From Candidatus Omnitrophota bacterium (lineage in GTDB: Bacteria > Omnitrophota > Koll11 > Duberdicusellales > 4484-171), in NCBI GenBank assembly GCA_021735115.1, contig JAIPHQ010000052.1, forward strand, positions 1 through 5,940: a stretch of 5,940 nucleotides of DNA, given 5' to 3'. A program made the translations under genes and the position numbers. The notes beneath the pieces are model-generated. The model searched no databases. It saw only the letters and a list, made by a program, of their open reading frames with translations, and was not told where the DNA came from. This document shows positions 1-5,882 of this stretch, one piece after another. Positions within the stretch are counted from its first letter, which is position 1; each line of letters opens with the position of its first letter.

Positions 1-777
1 CCTGAATTGGTTGAATTAGTTGAGGAAGAAGTAAGGGACTTGCTTACTAAATATGAATTTCCGGGTAAAGATATACCAATCATAAAAGGTTCTGCGCTTA
101 AAGCCTTAGAAGATGCTACTGCCGGAAATGCTGATAGCCAAAATTGTAAGCCAATAGTAGAATTAATTCAAGCTTGTGATGATTATTTTCCAGAACCAAA
201 ACGCGATGTTGATAAGCCTTTTCTTATGGCTATCGAAGATATATTTTCTATTTCAGGCCGGGGTACAGTTGCAACTGGAAGGGTAGAAAGAGGAAAAGTT
301 AAAACTGGTGAAGAAATTGAATTAGTTGGAATTAAAGAAGAGACTAAAAAAACTGTAGTTACTGGAATTGAGATGTTTAGAAAAACATTAGATGAAGCAC
401 AGGCCGGAGATAATGCTGGTTTACTTTTACGCGGGGTAGAAAAAGAACAAGCAGAAAGAGGAATGGTTATTGCTAAACCGGGGTCAATTACACCGCATAA
501 GAAATTTATGGCAAAAGTTTATGCTTTAAAGAAAGAAGAAGGCGGAAGGCATACTCCGTTTTTTTCAGGCTATAGGCCACAATTTTATTTTCGGACTACA
601 GATGTAACTGGTACTTGTAAATTACCTGAAGGTGTTGAGATGGTTATGCCTGGTGATAATATTGAAGTAGAAGTAACTTTACTTCAGCCAGTTGCTTGTG
701 AAAAAGAGTTAAGGTTTGCTATCCGTGAAGGAGGCAAAACCGTAGGGGCTGGTTTCGTTACAAAAATAATTGAATAA
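1..777 (+). CDS. tuf: Elongation factor Tu, 3' part (5' end outside the window)
   Basis: EF-Tu is the GTPase that carries aminoacyl-tRNA to the ribosomal A site. The reading frame is already open at base 1, so the visible 258 codons are the C-terminal part of a protein that is usually about 395-400 residues. The G-domain motifs up to NKxD lie outside the window. The G5 element (GSALKAL, visible residues 30-36) is present. Domain II follows at about residues 72-166 ([16 protein letters not shown]), then domain III at about 167-258 ([29 protein letters not shown], and [14 protein letters not shown] near the end). Between G5 and domain II there are about six more residues than in E. coli EF-Tu (around visible residues 38-50), a place where bacterial EF-Tus commonly vary in length. 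A TTG at position 7 is an internal Leu codon and not a start. The position just before rpsJ is the usual str-S10 junction. Identity is essentially certain. Confidence 0.98.
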   Translation, partial: PELVELVEEEVRDLLTKYEFPGKDIPIIKGSALKALEDATAGNADSQNCKPIVELIQACDDYFPEPKRDVDKPFLMAIEDIFSISGRGTVATGRVERGKVKTGEEIELVGIKEETKKTVVTGIEMFRKTLDEAQAGDNAGLLLRGVEKEQAERGMVIAKPGSITPHKKFMAKVYALKKEEGGRHTPFFSGYRPQFYFRTTDVTGTCKLPEGVEMVMPGDNIEVEVTLLQPVACEKELRFAIREGGKTVGAGFVTKIIE

Positions 778-778
778 T

Positions 779-859
779 GTTCGTTCTACGTTCAAAGTTC
801 TACGTTCTACGTTGAGTATTTTTGTGACGTCGAACCCTGAACATCGAACATTGAACAAA
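779..859. repeat. Heptad GTTC/GAAC inverted repeat filling the tuf-rpsJ spacer
   Basis: The left arm has GTTC at 779, 783, 790, 797 and 804, so four copies are spaced exactly 7 bases apart (unit GTTCTAC or GTTCAAA), followed by a degenerate GTTG at 811. The right arm has GAAC at 832, 839, 846 and 853, also spaced exactly 7 (unit GAACATN). The two arms are complementary in register: 804/832, 797/839, 790/846 and 783/853 each form a 4-bp helix separated by mostly unpaired 3x3 internal loops. The inner ACGT at 809-812 can pair with ACGT at 827-830 around a T-rich loop. There is no T-run after the structure, so it does not look like an intrinsic terminator. It occupies most of this 109-base non-coding spacer, and I see nothing else in it except the rpsJ ribosome binding site. 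Confidence 0.8.
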
Positions 860-876
860 ACGCAATGGTTGTAATT

Positions 877-880
877 GGAG
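877..880 (+). promoter_or_regulatory. Shine-Dalgarno site that fixes the rpsJ start
   Basis: GGAG lies 6 bases before the ATG at 887. An in-frame TTG at 875 would place this site inside the coding region and add four residues (MEKK) not normally seen on S10. The ATG is therefore preferred. Confidence 0.85.
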
Positions 881-886
881 AAAAAA

Positions 887-1204
887 ATGCGTTCACCACT
901 TAAAATTAGAATTAAGCTTAAGGCTTTTGATCATAGGTTGCTTGATAATTCAGCTAAGGAAATAACAGAGGTAGCTATTCGTACCGGCGCCAAAATTAAT
1001 GGACCGATTCCAATTCCTACCAGGAAGAAGATTTATACGGTCAATAGAGCTACTAATGTTAACAAAAAATCAAGAGAACAATTTATGATTGCGGTTCACA
1101 AACGAATAATAGATTTAGATAGTCCGACCGCAAAAACGATAGATGCATTGAGAAGGTTGAATTTACCAGCCGGAGTGAATGCAGAAATAAAGCAAGAAGT
1201 GTAA
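887..1204 (+). CDS. rpsJ: 30S ribosomal protein S10
   Basis: S10 is a head protein of the 30S subunit. In E. coli it also acts as NusE in transcription antitermination. The 105-residue product matches the usual length of about 102-105. It shows the family hallmarks: [14 protein letters not shown] at the N-terminus (7-20), [15 protein letters not shown] in the long loop that penetrates the head (34-48), VNKKSREQF (58-66), and a C-terminal [18 protein letters not shown] (84-101). The stretch TVNRATNV (51-58) differs slightly from the common TVLRSPHV form. The ATG at 887 was chosen for its Shine-Dalgarno site and the conserved N-terminal length. Unlike the later genes, it is isolated on both sides by spacers of more than 100 bases that are filled with repeats. 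Confidence 0.98.
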   Translation: MRSPLKIRIKLKAFDHRLLDNSAKEITEVAIRTGAKINGPIPIPTRKKIYTVNRATNVNKKSREQFMIAVHKRIIDLDSPTAKTIDALRRLNLPAGVNAEIKQEV

Positions 1205-1208
1205 TAAT

Positions 1209-1290
1209 ACAGATGCACACAGATAAAATTATTGATAAACACAGATAAAATATCTGTGTGAATCTATTATAGATCTGTGTTAATCTGTGC
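1209..1290. repeat. Nested ACACAGAT/ATCTGTGT inverted repeat filling the rpsJ-rplC spacer
   Basis: The left arm contains ACAGAT at 1209-1214, ACACAGAT at 1217-1224 and ACACAGATA at 1239-1247. The right arm contains TATCTGTGT at 1251-1259, ATCTGTGT at 1273-1280 and ATCTGT at 1283-1288. Folded in register, the innermost copies make a perfect 9-bp stem with an AAA loop (1248-1250). The next copies pair over 8 bp and the outermost over 6 bp, with AT-rich internal loops between them. No T-tract follows, so it is not a typical terminator. The unit differs from the one in the preceding spacer, so this is a second repeat family. It covers most of the 105-base gap, and the rplC ribosome binding site lies just after it. 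Confidence 0.85.
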
Positions 1291-1309
1291 GTAGATTTTA
1301 GGAAAAAAA

Positions 1310-2104
1310 ATGATTAAAGAAATTTTTGGAAAAAAAATTGGAATGACTCAAATGTTTAGCCCCGAGGGTGAACTTTTACCTGTTACCTTGGTTGAAGTTG
1401 AGCCGGCTTGCGTTTTAGAAAAGATAACTTATGCAAATAAAGAAAGGGCTAAAATAGGTTGTTTTAAAATTAAAGATACAAAAATTTCAAAAGTCAAAAA
1501 ACCTCAAAGAGGTTATTTTGAAAAAATTGGAGTACCTCCTTACAAACTCATTAAAGAAGTGGAAATAGAAAAATATGCTGACTTTTCTTTTCCAAAAGAA
1601 GAGAAAGAAAAAGAAGCTAAGAAAGAAAAAGCTATAACCACTGAAACACAGAAAGATACGGAAATACAGAAAAAGCCTGAAGAAGATAAAGGAGAAAAGC
1701 AGCAAGAAGAATCAAAAGAAGATGTTCAAGAAGAGTCAAAAGAAGAAAAAAAAGTTCTATCTCGTTATGTTGGGATTGAAATATTTAGCCAAGGCCAGCT
1801 ATTAACTGCAAGAGCAAAAACCAAAGGTAAGGGTTTTGCGGGTGCAATTAAGCGCCATAAGATGCATAGACAGCCCAGTTCGCATGGTTCTGGAATGCAT
1901 CGTAGGGTAGGTTCGGTAGGAGCCTCGGCTACTCCTTCTAAAATTGCGAAAAATAAAAAAATGCCAGGGCATTTTGGCTCAAGCTATAGAGTTACTAAAA
2001 ACTTGAAAATTTTAAAAGTAGATGTAGAAAAAAAAGTTATTTTTATACGAGGGAATATTGCCGGCAGTAACGGTACTATTGTTAGGTTAACTAAACAAAA
2101 TTGA
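1310..2104 (+). CDS. rplC: 50S ribosomal protein L3 with a charged low-complexity insertion
   Basis: L3 is an early 23S rRNA-binding assembly protein whose long extension reaches towards the peptidyl-transferase centre. The family core is complete: IFGKKIGMTQMF at the N-terminus (5-16), TKGKGFAGAIKRHKM (171-185), SSHGSGMHRRVGSVGASATP (190-209), KNKKMPGHFG (214-223) and IRGNIAGSNGTIV (246-258). The product is 264 residues, whereas bacterial L3 is usually about 205-215. The excess is a Lys/Glu/Gln-rich stretch at about residues 96-149, between YADFSFP and SRYVGIEIF, in the globular domain and not in the catalytic-centre extension. The region aligned with E. coli GSIGQNQTP, which holds the glutamine methylated by PrmB, reads GSVGASATP, so that glutamine is absent. 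AGGA at 1300-1303 precedes the ATG by 6 bases. The frame stays open through the insertion. Confidence 0.97.
   Translation: MIKEIFGKKIGMTQMFSPEGELLPVTLVEVEPACVLEKITYANKERAKIGCFKIKDTKISKVKKPQRGYFEKIGVPPYKLIKEVEIEKYADFSFPKEEKEKEAKKEKAITTETQKDTEIQKKPEEDKGEKQQEESKEDVQEESKEEKKVLSRYVGIEIFSQGQLLTARAKTKGKGFAGAIKRHKMHRQPSSHGSGMHRRVGSVGASATPSKIAKNKKMPGHFGSSYRVTKNLKILKVDVEKKVIFIRGNIAGSNGTIVRLTKQN
1634..1674. repeat. Short-period GAAA-nACA repeat inside rplC
   Basis: Within the L3 insertion, GAAA recurs at 1643, 1651, 1661 and 1669. Three of these are followed by CACA, GATACG and TACA, giving spacings of 8, 10 and 8 bases. The style (ACCACTGAAACACAGAAAG and so on) resembles the short-period repeats in the two upstream spacers, but here it is translated in frame as about residues 109-122 of L3. 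That it derives from a spacer repeat is inference. A Lys/Glu-rich codon run could produce part of the pattern by chance. Confidence 0.5.
1703..1750. repeat. 24-base tandem duplication inside rplC
   Basis: Two adjacent 24-base units (1703-1726 and 1727-1750) encode QEESKEDV and QEESKEEK. Their first 20 bases differ at one position only, a synonymous A/G change in a Glu codon. The units are in frame, so the duplication lengthened the L3 insertion by eight residues without breaking the gene. Confidence 0.75.
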
Positions 2105-2112
2105 TAAAGACA

Positions 2113-2790
2113 ATGGAAGCAAAGAAAACAAAAAAAAGTAAGACTAGTCTGGTTGATTTGACCTTAAAAGTTATTGATGCAGCTGGTAAATCAAAAAACA
2201 GCATTTCTTTAGATAAAACTGTTTTTGATGGTAAGGTTTCTTTGGCTTTGTTGCAACAGGCAGTCAATACTTATTTATCTAACAAAAGGGGCGGATTAGC
2301 CGTTGCTAAGACAAAAGGTGAAAAGAGAGGTGGCGGTAAAAAGCCTTGGCGGCAGAAAGGTACAGGTAGGGCTAGGGTAGGTTCTATCCGTTCTCCACTT
2401 TGGAGAGGGGGAGGAGTTACCTTTGGGCCAAGGCGTAAGTCGTACAATAAAAAATTTCCGGATCGAATGAAAGCTCAAGCCTTAAAAAGCGCACTTAATG
2501 CAAAGTTAAAAGATAAACAAATAGTTGTAATTGATAAATTATGCATAGAATCTTCTAAGACAAAAGAGTTTAGTAAAATAATTTCTAATTTAGGTATTAG
2601 CAATAAAAAAGCATGTTTTGTTGTATCCAGCTTTGATCAAAATATAAAAAAAGCAGCAGCTAATATTAAAAAAATTAAATTAGACAAGGCAAGCGATATC
2701 AATGCACTAGGTGTCTTAGATTGCCGAAGATTAGTTGTAACTAAAGATTCTTTAGATATTATTCAAAAGAGGTTAAAAAAATGGCTTTAA
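2113..2790 (+). CDS. rplD: 50S ribosomal protein L4
   Basis: L4 binds 23S rRNA and sends a long loop into the wall of the peptide exit tunnel. In E. coli it also represses its own operon. The 225-residue product fits the family length of about 200-225. The tunnel-loop region is plain: KGEKRGGGKKPWRQKGTGRA (68-87), then RVGSIRSPLWRGGGVTFGPR (88-107). A Rossmann-like globular part follows, ending in LVVTKDSLDIIQKRL. The N-terminus is rich in Lys, Thr and Ser (2-11). Start choice is not certain. ATG 2113 has a weak AAAGA upstream, while an in-frame TTG at 2101 would overlap the rplC stop by four bases and add MIKT. I prefer the ATG. Either way translation probably depends on ribosomes finishing rplC 8 bases before. 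The end overlaps rplW by 10 bases. Confidence 0.97.
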   Translation: MEAKKTKKSKTSLVDLTLKVIDAAGKSKNSISLDKTVFDGKVSLALLQQAVNTYLSNKRGGLAVAKTKGEKRGGGKKPWRQKGTGRARVGSIRSPLWRGGGVTFGPRRKSYNKKFPDRMKAQALKSALNAKLKDKQIVVIDKLCIESSKTKEFSKIISNLGISNKKACFVVSSFDQNIKKAAANIKKIKLDKASDINALGVLDCRRLVVTKDSLDIIQKRLKKWL

Positions 2791-3068
2791 ATTCGCTTTA
2801 TTCTGTAGTTAAGGCACCACTTGTGACCGAGAAGTCTAGTCGAGATGTTGCTTTAGGTAAGTATAGTTTTGAAGTAGATAAAGGTGCTAATAAAATTCAA
2901 ATACGCAAGGCTATAGAAAAAATTTATAAAGTAAAAGTAAGAAAAGTTTCAACTGAGATTGTAAAGGGGAAACCCAAAAAAATAAGATGGGATCAGCCTG
3001 GTAAAACATCTGCTTGGAAAAAAGCAATTGTAAGCCTAAAGAAAGGATATGAGATTAAGATTGCTTAA
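2781..3068 (+). CDS. rplW: 50S ribosomal protein L23
   Basis: L23 sits at the rim of the exit tunnel and is the docking site for trigger factor and, through its neighbourhood, SRP. The 95-residue product has the usual length. It shows VKAPLVTEKSS (10-20), where Glu17 corresponds to the E. coli Glu18 that contacts trigger factor. KYSFEVDKGANKIQIRKAIE (27-46) and IYKVKVRKVST form the core fold, and the RWDQPGKTSAWKKAIVSLK segment (69-87) completes it. GAGG at 2769-2772 lies 8 bases before the ATG and inside the end of rplD. The two genes overlap by 10 bases in different frames, so the ribosome finishing L4 covers the L23 start. Nothing is atypical. Confidence 0.98.
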   Translation: MALNSLYSVVKAPLVTEKSSRDVALGKYSFEVDKGANKIQIRKAIEKIYKVKVRKVSTEIVKGKPKKIRWDQPGKTSAWKKAIVSLKKGYEIKIA

Positions 3069-3077
3069 GGAAAAATT

Positions 3078-3932
3078 ATGGGAATAAAAAAATATAAACC
3101 AACATCACCGGGATTAAGAACTAGAAAAAATTCTGATTTTTCAGAAATTACAAAAAGTAGACCAGAAAAATCACTAACTAGATCTTTGCAGCGTAGTGGT
3201 GGAAGAAATAATCAGGGTAGAATTACTATGCGCAGAAGAGGTGGGGGTTGTAAGCGTAAGTATAGAATTGTTGATTTTAAACGTGATAAGTTTGATAAAG
3301 AAGCTGAAGTTTTAGCAATAGAGTATGATCCCAATCGAAATGCTCGTATCGCTTTAGTTAAATATCCGGATGGAGAAAAAAGATATATTATTTGGCCAGC
3401 TAAATTGAAAGTTAAAGATAAAGTTATAAGTGCTTTAAATTCAAGAACTAGTATAAAGCCAGGTAATAGCATGAAATTAGAATATATGCCAATGGGCACA
3501 TTGATTCACAATATAGAGCTTAATCCAGGCCGAGGTGCAGCCTTGGTTAGAAGCGCTGGAAGCTGGGCTCAGCTTATGGCTAAAGAGAAAGGATTAGCCC
3601 AAATTAGGCTTGCTTCAGGTGAAATCCGATTAGTTAAAGAGCAGTGCCGGGCTACTGTTGGTCAGGTTGGCCTAGGTGAATATTCTTCATTTAGCAAAGG
3701 TAAAGCTGGGAGAAACCGTTGGGCAGGAAAAAGGCCTAAAGTAAGAGGTGTTGCTATGAACCCTGTAGATCATCCCCATGGCGGGGGTGAAGGAAAGGCT
3801 GGGCAAGGCAATCCTCATCCAGTTAGCCCCTGGGGGCAGCCGGCTAAAGGGGGAAAAACAAGAAGAAAAAAACGGAGTGATAAGTATATTATTAAAAGAA
3901 GAACTAAAGGCGGGAGAAGATCAAGAAAATGA
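3078..3932 (+). CDS. rplB: 50S ribosomal protein L2
   Basis: L2 binds 23S rRNA near the peptidyl-transferase centre and is needed for subunit association. The 284-residue product is close to the family norm of about 273-280. Features in order are [20 protein letters not shown] (6-25), [18 protein letters not shown] (40-57), the OB-like domain with [19 protein letters not shown] (78-96), the SH3-like domain with [20 protein letters not shown] (151-170) and GLGEYSS, and the signature [14 protein letters not shown] (226-239). His232 corresponds to E. coli His229, a residue important for peptidyl transfer. The C-terminus is strongly basic. AAGGA at 3067-3071 overlaps the rplW stop codon and lies 6 bases before the ATG, so termination and re-initiation are adjacent. 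The last four bases (ATGA) are shared with rpsS. Confidence 0.99.
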   Translation: MGIKKYKPTSPGLRTRKNSDFSEITKSRPEKSLTRSLQRSGGRNNQGRITMRRRGGGCKRKYRIVDFKRDKFDKEAEVLAIEYDPNRNARIALVKYPDGEKRYIIWPAKLKVKDKVISALNSRTSIKPGNSMKLEYMPMGTLIHNIELNPGRGAALVRSAGSWAQLMAKEKGLAQIRLASGEIRLVKEQCRATVGQVGLGEYSSFSKGKAGRNRWAGKRPKVRGVAMNPVDHPHGGGEGKAGQGNPHPVSPWGQPAKGGKTRRKKRSDKYIIKRRTKGGRRSRK

Positions 3933-4216
3933 GTCGTTCATTAAAAAAAGGTCCATATGTTTTTGCAAAGTTACTTAAAAAGGTAGAGCGCGCTAAAAAT
4001 TCCGGGGATAGAAAAGCTATTAAAACCTGGTCGCGCGATTCTATGGTTATTCCTGAATTTGTTGGCTTGACTTTTGCAGTACATGATGGTAAAAAGCATG
4101 TTCCTGTTTTTATTACAGAAAGTATGGTTGGGCATCGTCTAGGAGAGTTTGTGCCAACTCGAAAATTTAAAGAACATGGTGGGATAAAAGCTAAGAAATC
4201 AATATTGAAAAAATAA
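3929..4216 (+). CDS. rpsS: 30S ribosomal protein S19
   Basis: S19 lies in the head of the 30S subunit, pairs with S13 and contacts the A-site finger of 23S rRNA. The product is 95 residues, close to the usual 88-95. It has [10 protein letters not shown] (2-11), the [20 protein letters not shown] core (31-50), [20 protein letters not shown] (51-70) and [14 protein letters not shown] (71-84), then a basic tail. The start ATG overlaps the rplB stop in an ATGA arrangement, a classic sign of translational coupling. The nearest purine-rich match, GGGAG at 3912-3916, is 12 bases upstream, further than usual, so coupling may matter more than the site itself. Confidence 0.98.
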   Translation: MSRSLKKGPYVFAKLLKKVERAKNSGDRKAIKTWSRDSMVIPEFVGLTFAVHDGKKHVPVFITESMVGHRLGEFVPTRKFKEHGGIKAKKSILKK

Positions 4217-4227
4217 AATTTATTAAA

Positions 4228-4578
4228 ATGGTAACTAAATCAGAAGCAAAATATATTAGAATTTCTCCTACTAAAGTAAGGCCAGTGATAAAACTGGTTA
4301 AAGGTAGCAACGCACAGGAAGCTATCGATAAGTTGGAGTTTGTTAAAAAAAAGGCAGCAAGGTATCTTAAAAAGCTGATCAAGACAGCGATAGCAGATGC
4401 TAAGAATAAAGGGTATGATGAAGGTTCATTGTTTATTTCTAGGCTTGTAGCCAATCAAGGCCCAGCTTTAAAAAGATATAGGGCTGAATCATTTGGGAGA
4501 GCTGCAGTTATTAGGAAACGAATGAGTCATTTAATAGTAGAATTAGATTCTAAACAAAAAGTAATGCAGGAGAGCTAA
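4228..4578 (+). CDS. rplV: 50S ribosomal protein L22
   Basis: L22 contacts all 23S rRNA domains, and its long beta-hairpin forms part of the exit-tunnel constriction where macrolide-resistance mutations occur. The 116-residue product has the normal length. It shows YIRISPTKVRPVIKLVKG (9-26), AARYLKKLIKTAIADAKNKG (43-62), then the hairpin NQGPALKRYRAESFGRA (76-92) and IRKRMSHLIVEL (95-106). The hairpin tip has Glu-Ser-Phe before the conserved GRA, where E. coli has a more basic PRAK. Only 11 AT-only bases separate it from rpsS and they contain no recognisable Shine-Dalgarno motif, so initiation is probably by coupling or by an unstructured AT-rich leader. No better in-frame start is visible. 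Confidence 0.97.
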   Translation: MVTKSEAKYIRISPTKVRPVIKLVKGSNAQEAIDKLEFVKKKAARYLKKLIKTAIADAKNKGYDEGSLFISRLVANQGPALKRYRAESFGRAAVIRKRMSHLIVELDSKQKVMQES

Positions 4579-4580
4579 GT

Positions 4581-5255
4581 ATGGGACAAAAGGTTCACCC
4601 TTATGTTTTAAGAATTGGTTTTGGTAAGAGTTGGTTATCGAGATGGTTTTCTCCCAAAAAGGGTGAATATGCTGATTTTCTTGAGGAAGATTTGGCTATT
4701 CGTAAAAAAATAAAAGAAAGTTATGCTTTAGGTTCAATTGCGACTATTGATATTGAAAGGGTTTCGTCAGGCGGAATAAGAATAAAGGTAAGAACTTCTC
4801 GGCCTGGGGTAATCATTGGAAGACGGGGCCAAGATATAGAAAGGGTTAAAAAAGACCTGTCAGATATGACCGGTAAAGAGATAATTATAGATGTTGAAGA
4901 GGTATCGGATCAAGCTTTAGAAGGACAATTAGTGGCTGAGTTGATTGCTTTTCAATTGATAAAGAGAGTAAAATTTAGGAGAGCAATGAAAAAAGCTCTT
5001 CAGCAGGCACAATCTTCATTAGGTGAAGGAATAAAAGTTCAATGTTCCGGGCGGCTTGGCGGAGTTGAATTGGCTAGATCTGAAAGTTATAAATATGGTA
5101 AAATCCCCCTTCATACCTTTAGAACAGATATTGATTATGGGTTTGCAGTTGCTAAAACTACCTATGGTACCATTGGGGTAAAGGTGTGGGTTTATAAAGG
5201 CCAAAAGCAATTAGGCGATTATTTAATTAAAAAAGATAAAGAAACAAGAAGGTAA
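4581..5255 (+). CDS. rpsC: 30S ribosomal protein S3
   Basis: S3 forms part of the mRNA entry channel and contributes to ribosomal helicase activity. The 224-residue product is within the usual 205-235. It begins [14 protein letters not shown] and includes [15 protein letters not shown] (20-34). A type II KH domain follows, with the GxxG loop at [18 protein letters not shown] (73-90, loop residues 80-83). FRRAMKKAL (132-140) carries Arg133, Arg134 and Lys137, which correspond to the E. coli residues 131, 132 and 135 involved in unwinding mRNA. The C-terminal domain has [18 protein letters not shown] (151-168) and [15 protein letters not shown] (193-207). AGGAG at 4568-4572 is 8 bases upstream, a strong site embedded in the end of rplV. 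The gap to rplV is 2 bases. Confidence 0.99.
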   Translation: MGQKVHPYVLRIGFGKSWLSRWFSPKKGEYADFLEEDLAIRKKIKESYALGSIATIDIERVSSGGIRIKVRTSRPGVIIGRRGQDIERVKKDLSDMTGKEIIIDVEEVSDQALEGQLVAELIAFQLIKRVKFRRAMKKALQQAQSSLGEGIKVQCSGRLGGVELARSESYKYGKIPLHTFRTDIDYGFAVAKTTYGTIGVKVWVYKGQKQLGDYLIKKDKETRR

Positions 5256-5256
5256 A

Positions 5257-5667
5257 ATGCTTATTCCTAAAAGAGTAAAATATAGAAAAGCACATAGAGG
5301 TAAACGGCGCGGATTAGCAGTGGCTGGTTCGAGGGTTTCTTTTGGTGAATACGGAATAAAAGCCCTTGAGTCTGGTTGGCTTAAGAATACACAAATTGAA
5401 ACTACTCGAGTAGTACTTACCCGCCGCCTGCGTCGGGGCGGAAAACTTTGGATAAGAGTTTTCCCCGATAAGCCAATAACGAAAAAGCCTGCAGAGTCTA
5501 GACAAGGTAAAGGTAAAGGAGATGTTGAAGGTTGGGTGAGAGTAGTTAGAAGGGGTAATGTTATTTTTGAAATTGGAGGAGTACCCGAAGATTACGCTAG
5601 AGAATCTTTTAGGCTAGTTGCTTATAAACTGCCTTTTAAAACTATGTTTGTTACAAGGAAAGGGTAG
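5257..5667 (+). CDS. rplP: 50S ribosomal protein L16
   Basis: L16 is a late-assembling 50S protein that helps position the A-site tRNA near the peptidyl-transferase centre. The 136-residue product has the exact family length. Hallmarks are [20 protein letters not shown] (1-20), [16 protein letters not shown] (27-42), [20 protein letters not shown] (61-80), [14 protein letters not shown] (81-94), [17 protein letters not shown] (104-120) and [13 protein letters not shown] at the end. Arg82 matches E. coli Arg81, the residue hydroxylated by YcfD in E. coli; whether it is modified here cannot be seen. One base separates it from rpsC. The purine run GAAGG (5248-5252) is only 4 bases before the ATG, which is short. 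Confidence 0.99.
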   Translation: MLIPKRVKYRKAHRGKRRGLAVAGSRVSFGEYGIKALESGWLKNTQIETTRVVLTRRLRRGGKLWIRVFPDKPITKKPAESRQGKGKGDVEGWVRVVRRGNVIFEIGGVPEDYARESFRLVAYKLPFKTMFVTRKG

Positions 5668-5672
5668 GAACC

Positions 5673-5882
5673 ATGGCTGATATAAAAAATTTACGTTCAC
5701 TTTCAGAAAAAGAATTGGAGCAAAAACTTGTTGATAATGAAAAAAAGCTTATGGAGCTGCAGTTTAAGAGAAGAAGCGGCCTAGATAAGCCACATCAATT
5801 CAAAAATATAAAAAAAGAGATAGCCCGAATGCATACTGTAATTAACGAAAAAAGGAGACAAGGTGGCAAAACGACTAGGTAA
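5673..5882 (+). CDS. rpmC: 50S ribosomal protein L29
   Basis: L29 is a small two-helix protein next to L23 at the tunnel exit. The product is 69 residues, the usual size. It shows the hairpin pattern of the family: LRSLSEKELEQKLVDNEKKL (7-26), then LMELQFKRRSGLDKPHQFKN (26-45) with the QFKxxSG-like turn, then IKKEIARMHTVINEKRRQ (46-63). AGGG at 5661-5664, inside the end of rplP, lies 8 bases before the ATG, and a second purine match, AGGA, is only 3 bases away. The gene starts 5 bases after rplP, the normal L16-L29-S17 order. Its last 20 bases overlap the beginning of rpsQ. Confidence 0.97.
   Translation: MADIKNLRSLSEKELEQKLVDNEKKLMELQFKRRSGLDKPHQFKNIKKEIARMHTVINEKRRQGGKTTR
5853..5857 (+). 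promoter_or_regulatory. Shine-Dalgarno site that fixes the rpsQ GTG start
   Basis: AGGAG, within the longer purine run AAAGGAGA, lies 5 bases before GTG 5863. It supports a GTG start that would otherwise be easy to miss, because it sits inside the end of rpmC. The next in-frame ATG (codon 18 of the S17 frame) lies within the conserved core of S17 and cannot be the start. Confidence 0.85.

Noticed and set aside
779..859. LexA-type (Cheo box) operator suggested by GTTC and GAAC tetramers
   Set aside because: The Gram-positive LexA site is GAAC-N4-GTTC. Here all GTTC copies come before all GAAC copies, and the spacing is a regular 7, so the arrangement does not match.
1232..1270. Possible promoter (TTGATA at 1232 and TATTAT at 1265) upstream of rplC
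   Set aside because: The two hexamers are 27 bases apart, far from the usual 16-18, and both lie within the repeat. Such matches are expected by chance in AT-rich DNA.
779..1290. CRISPR array
   Set aside because: The units are 7-10 bases, not 24-40, there are no spacers of uniform length, and no cas genes are nearby.
1209..1299. Intrinsic terminator after rpsJ
   Set aside because: The strong inner stem (1239-1259) is AT-rich and followed by mixed sequence, and the outer structure ends near a run of only four T. No GC-rich stem plus T-tract is present.
1487..1705. Antisense open frame rich in Phe and aromatic residues opposite rplC
   Set aside because: It is the complement of the Lys/Glu-rich codons of the L3 insertion (AAA and GAA read back as TTT and TTC). 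It has no ribosome binding site and no family resemblance.
2101..2112. TTG start for rplD overlapping the rplC stop
   Set aside because: It is possible, but no Shine-Dalgarno site is at a good distance, and the ATG at 2113 gives a normal L4 N-terminus.
3778..3978. Second + strand open frame across the end of rplB and start of rpsS
   Set aside because: It overlaps the conserved L2 C-terminus and S19 N-terminus in another frame and encodes nothing recognisable. It is a frame shadow.
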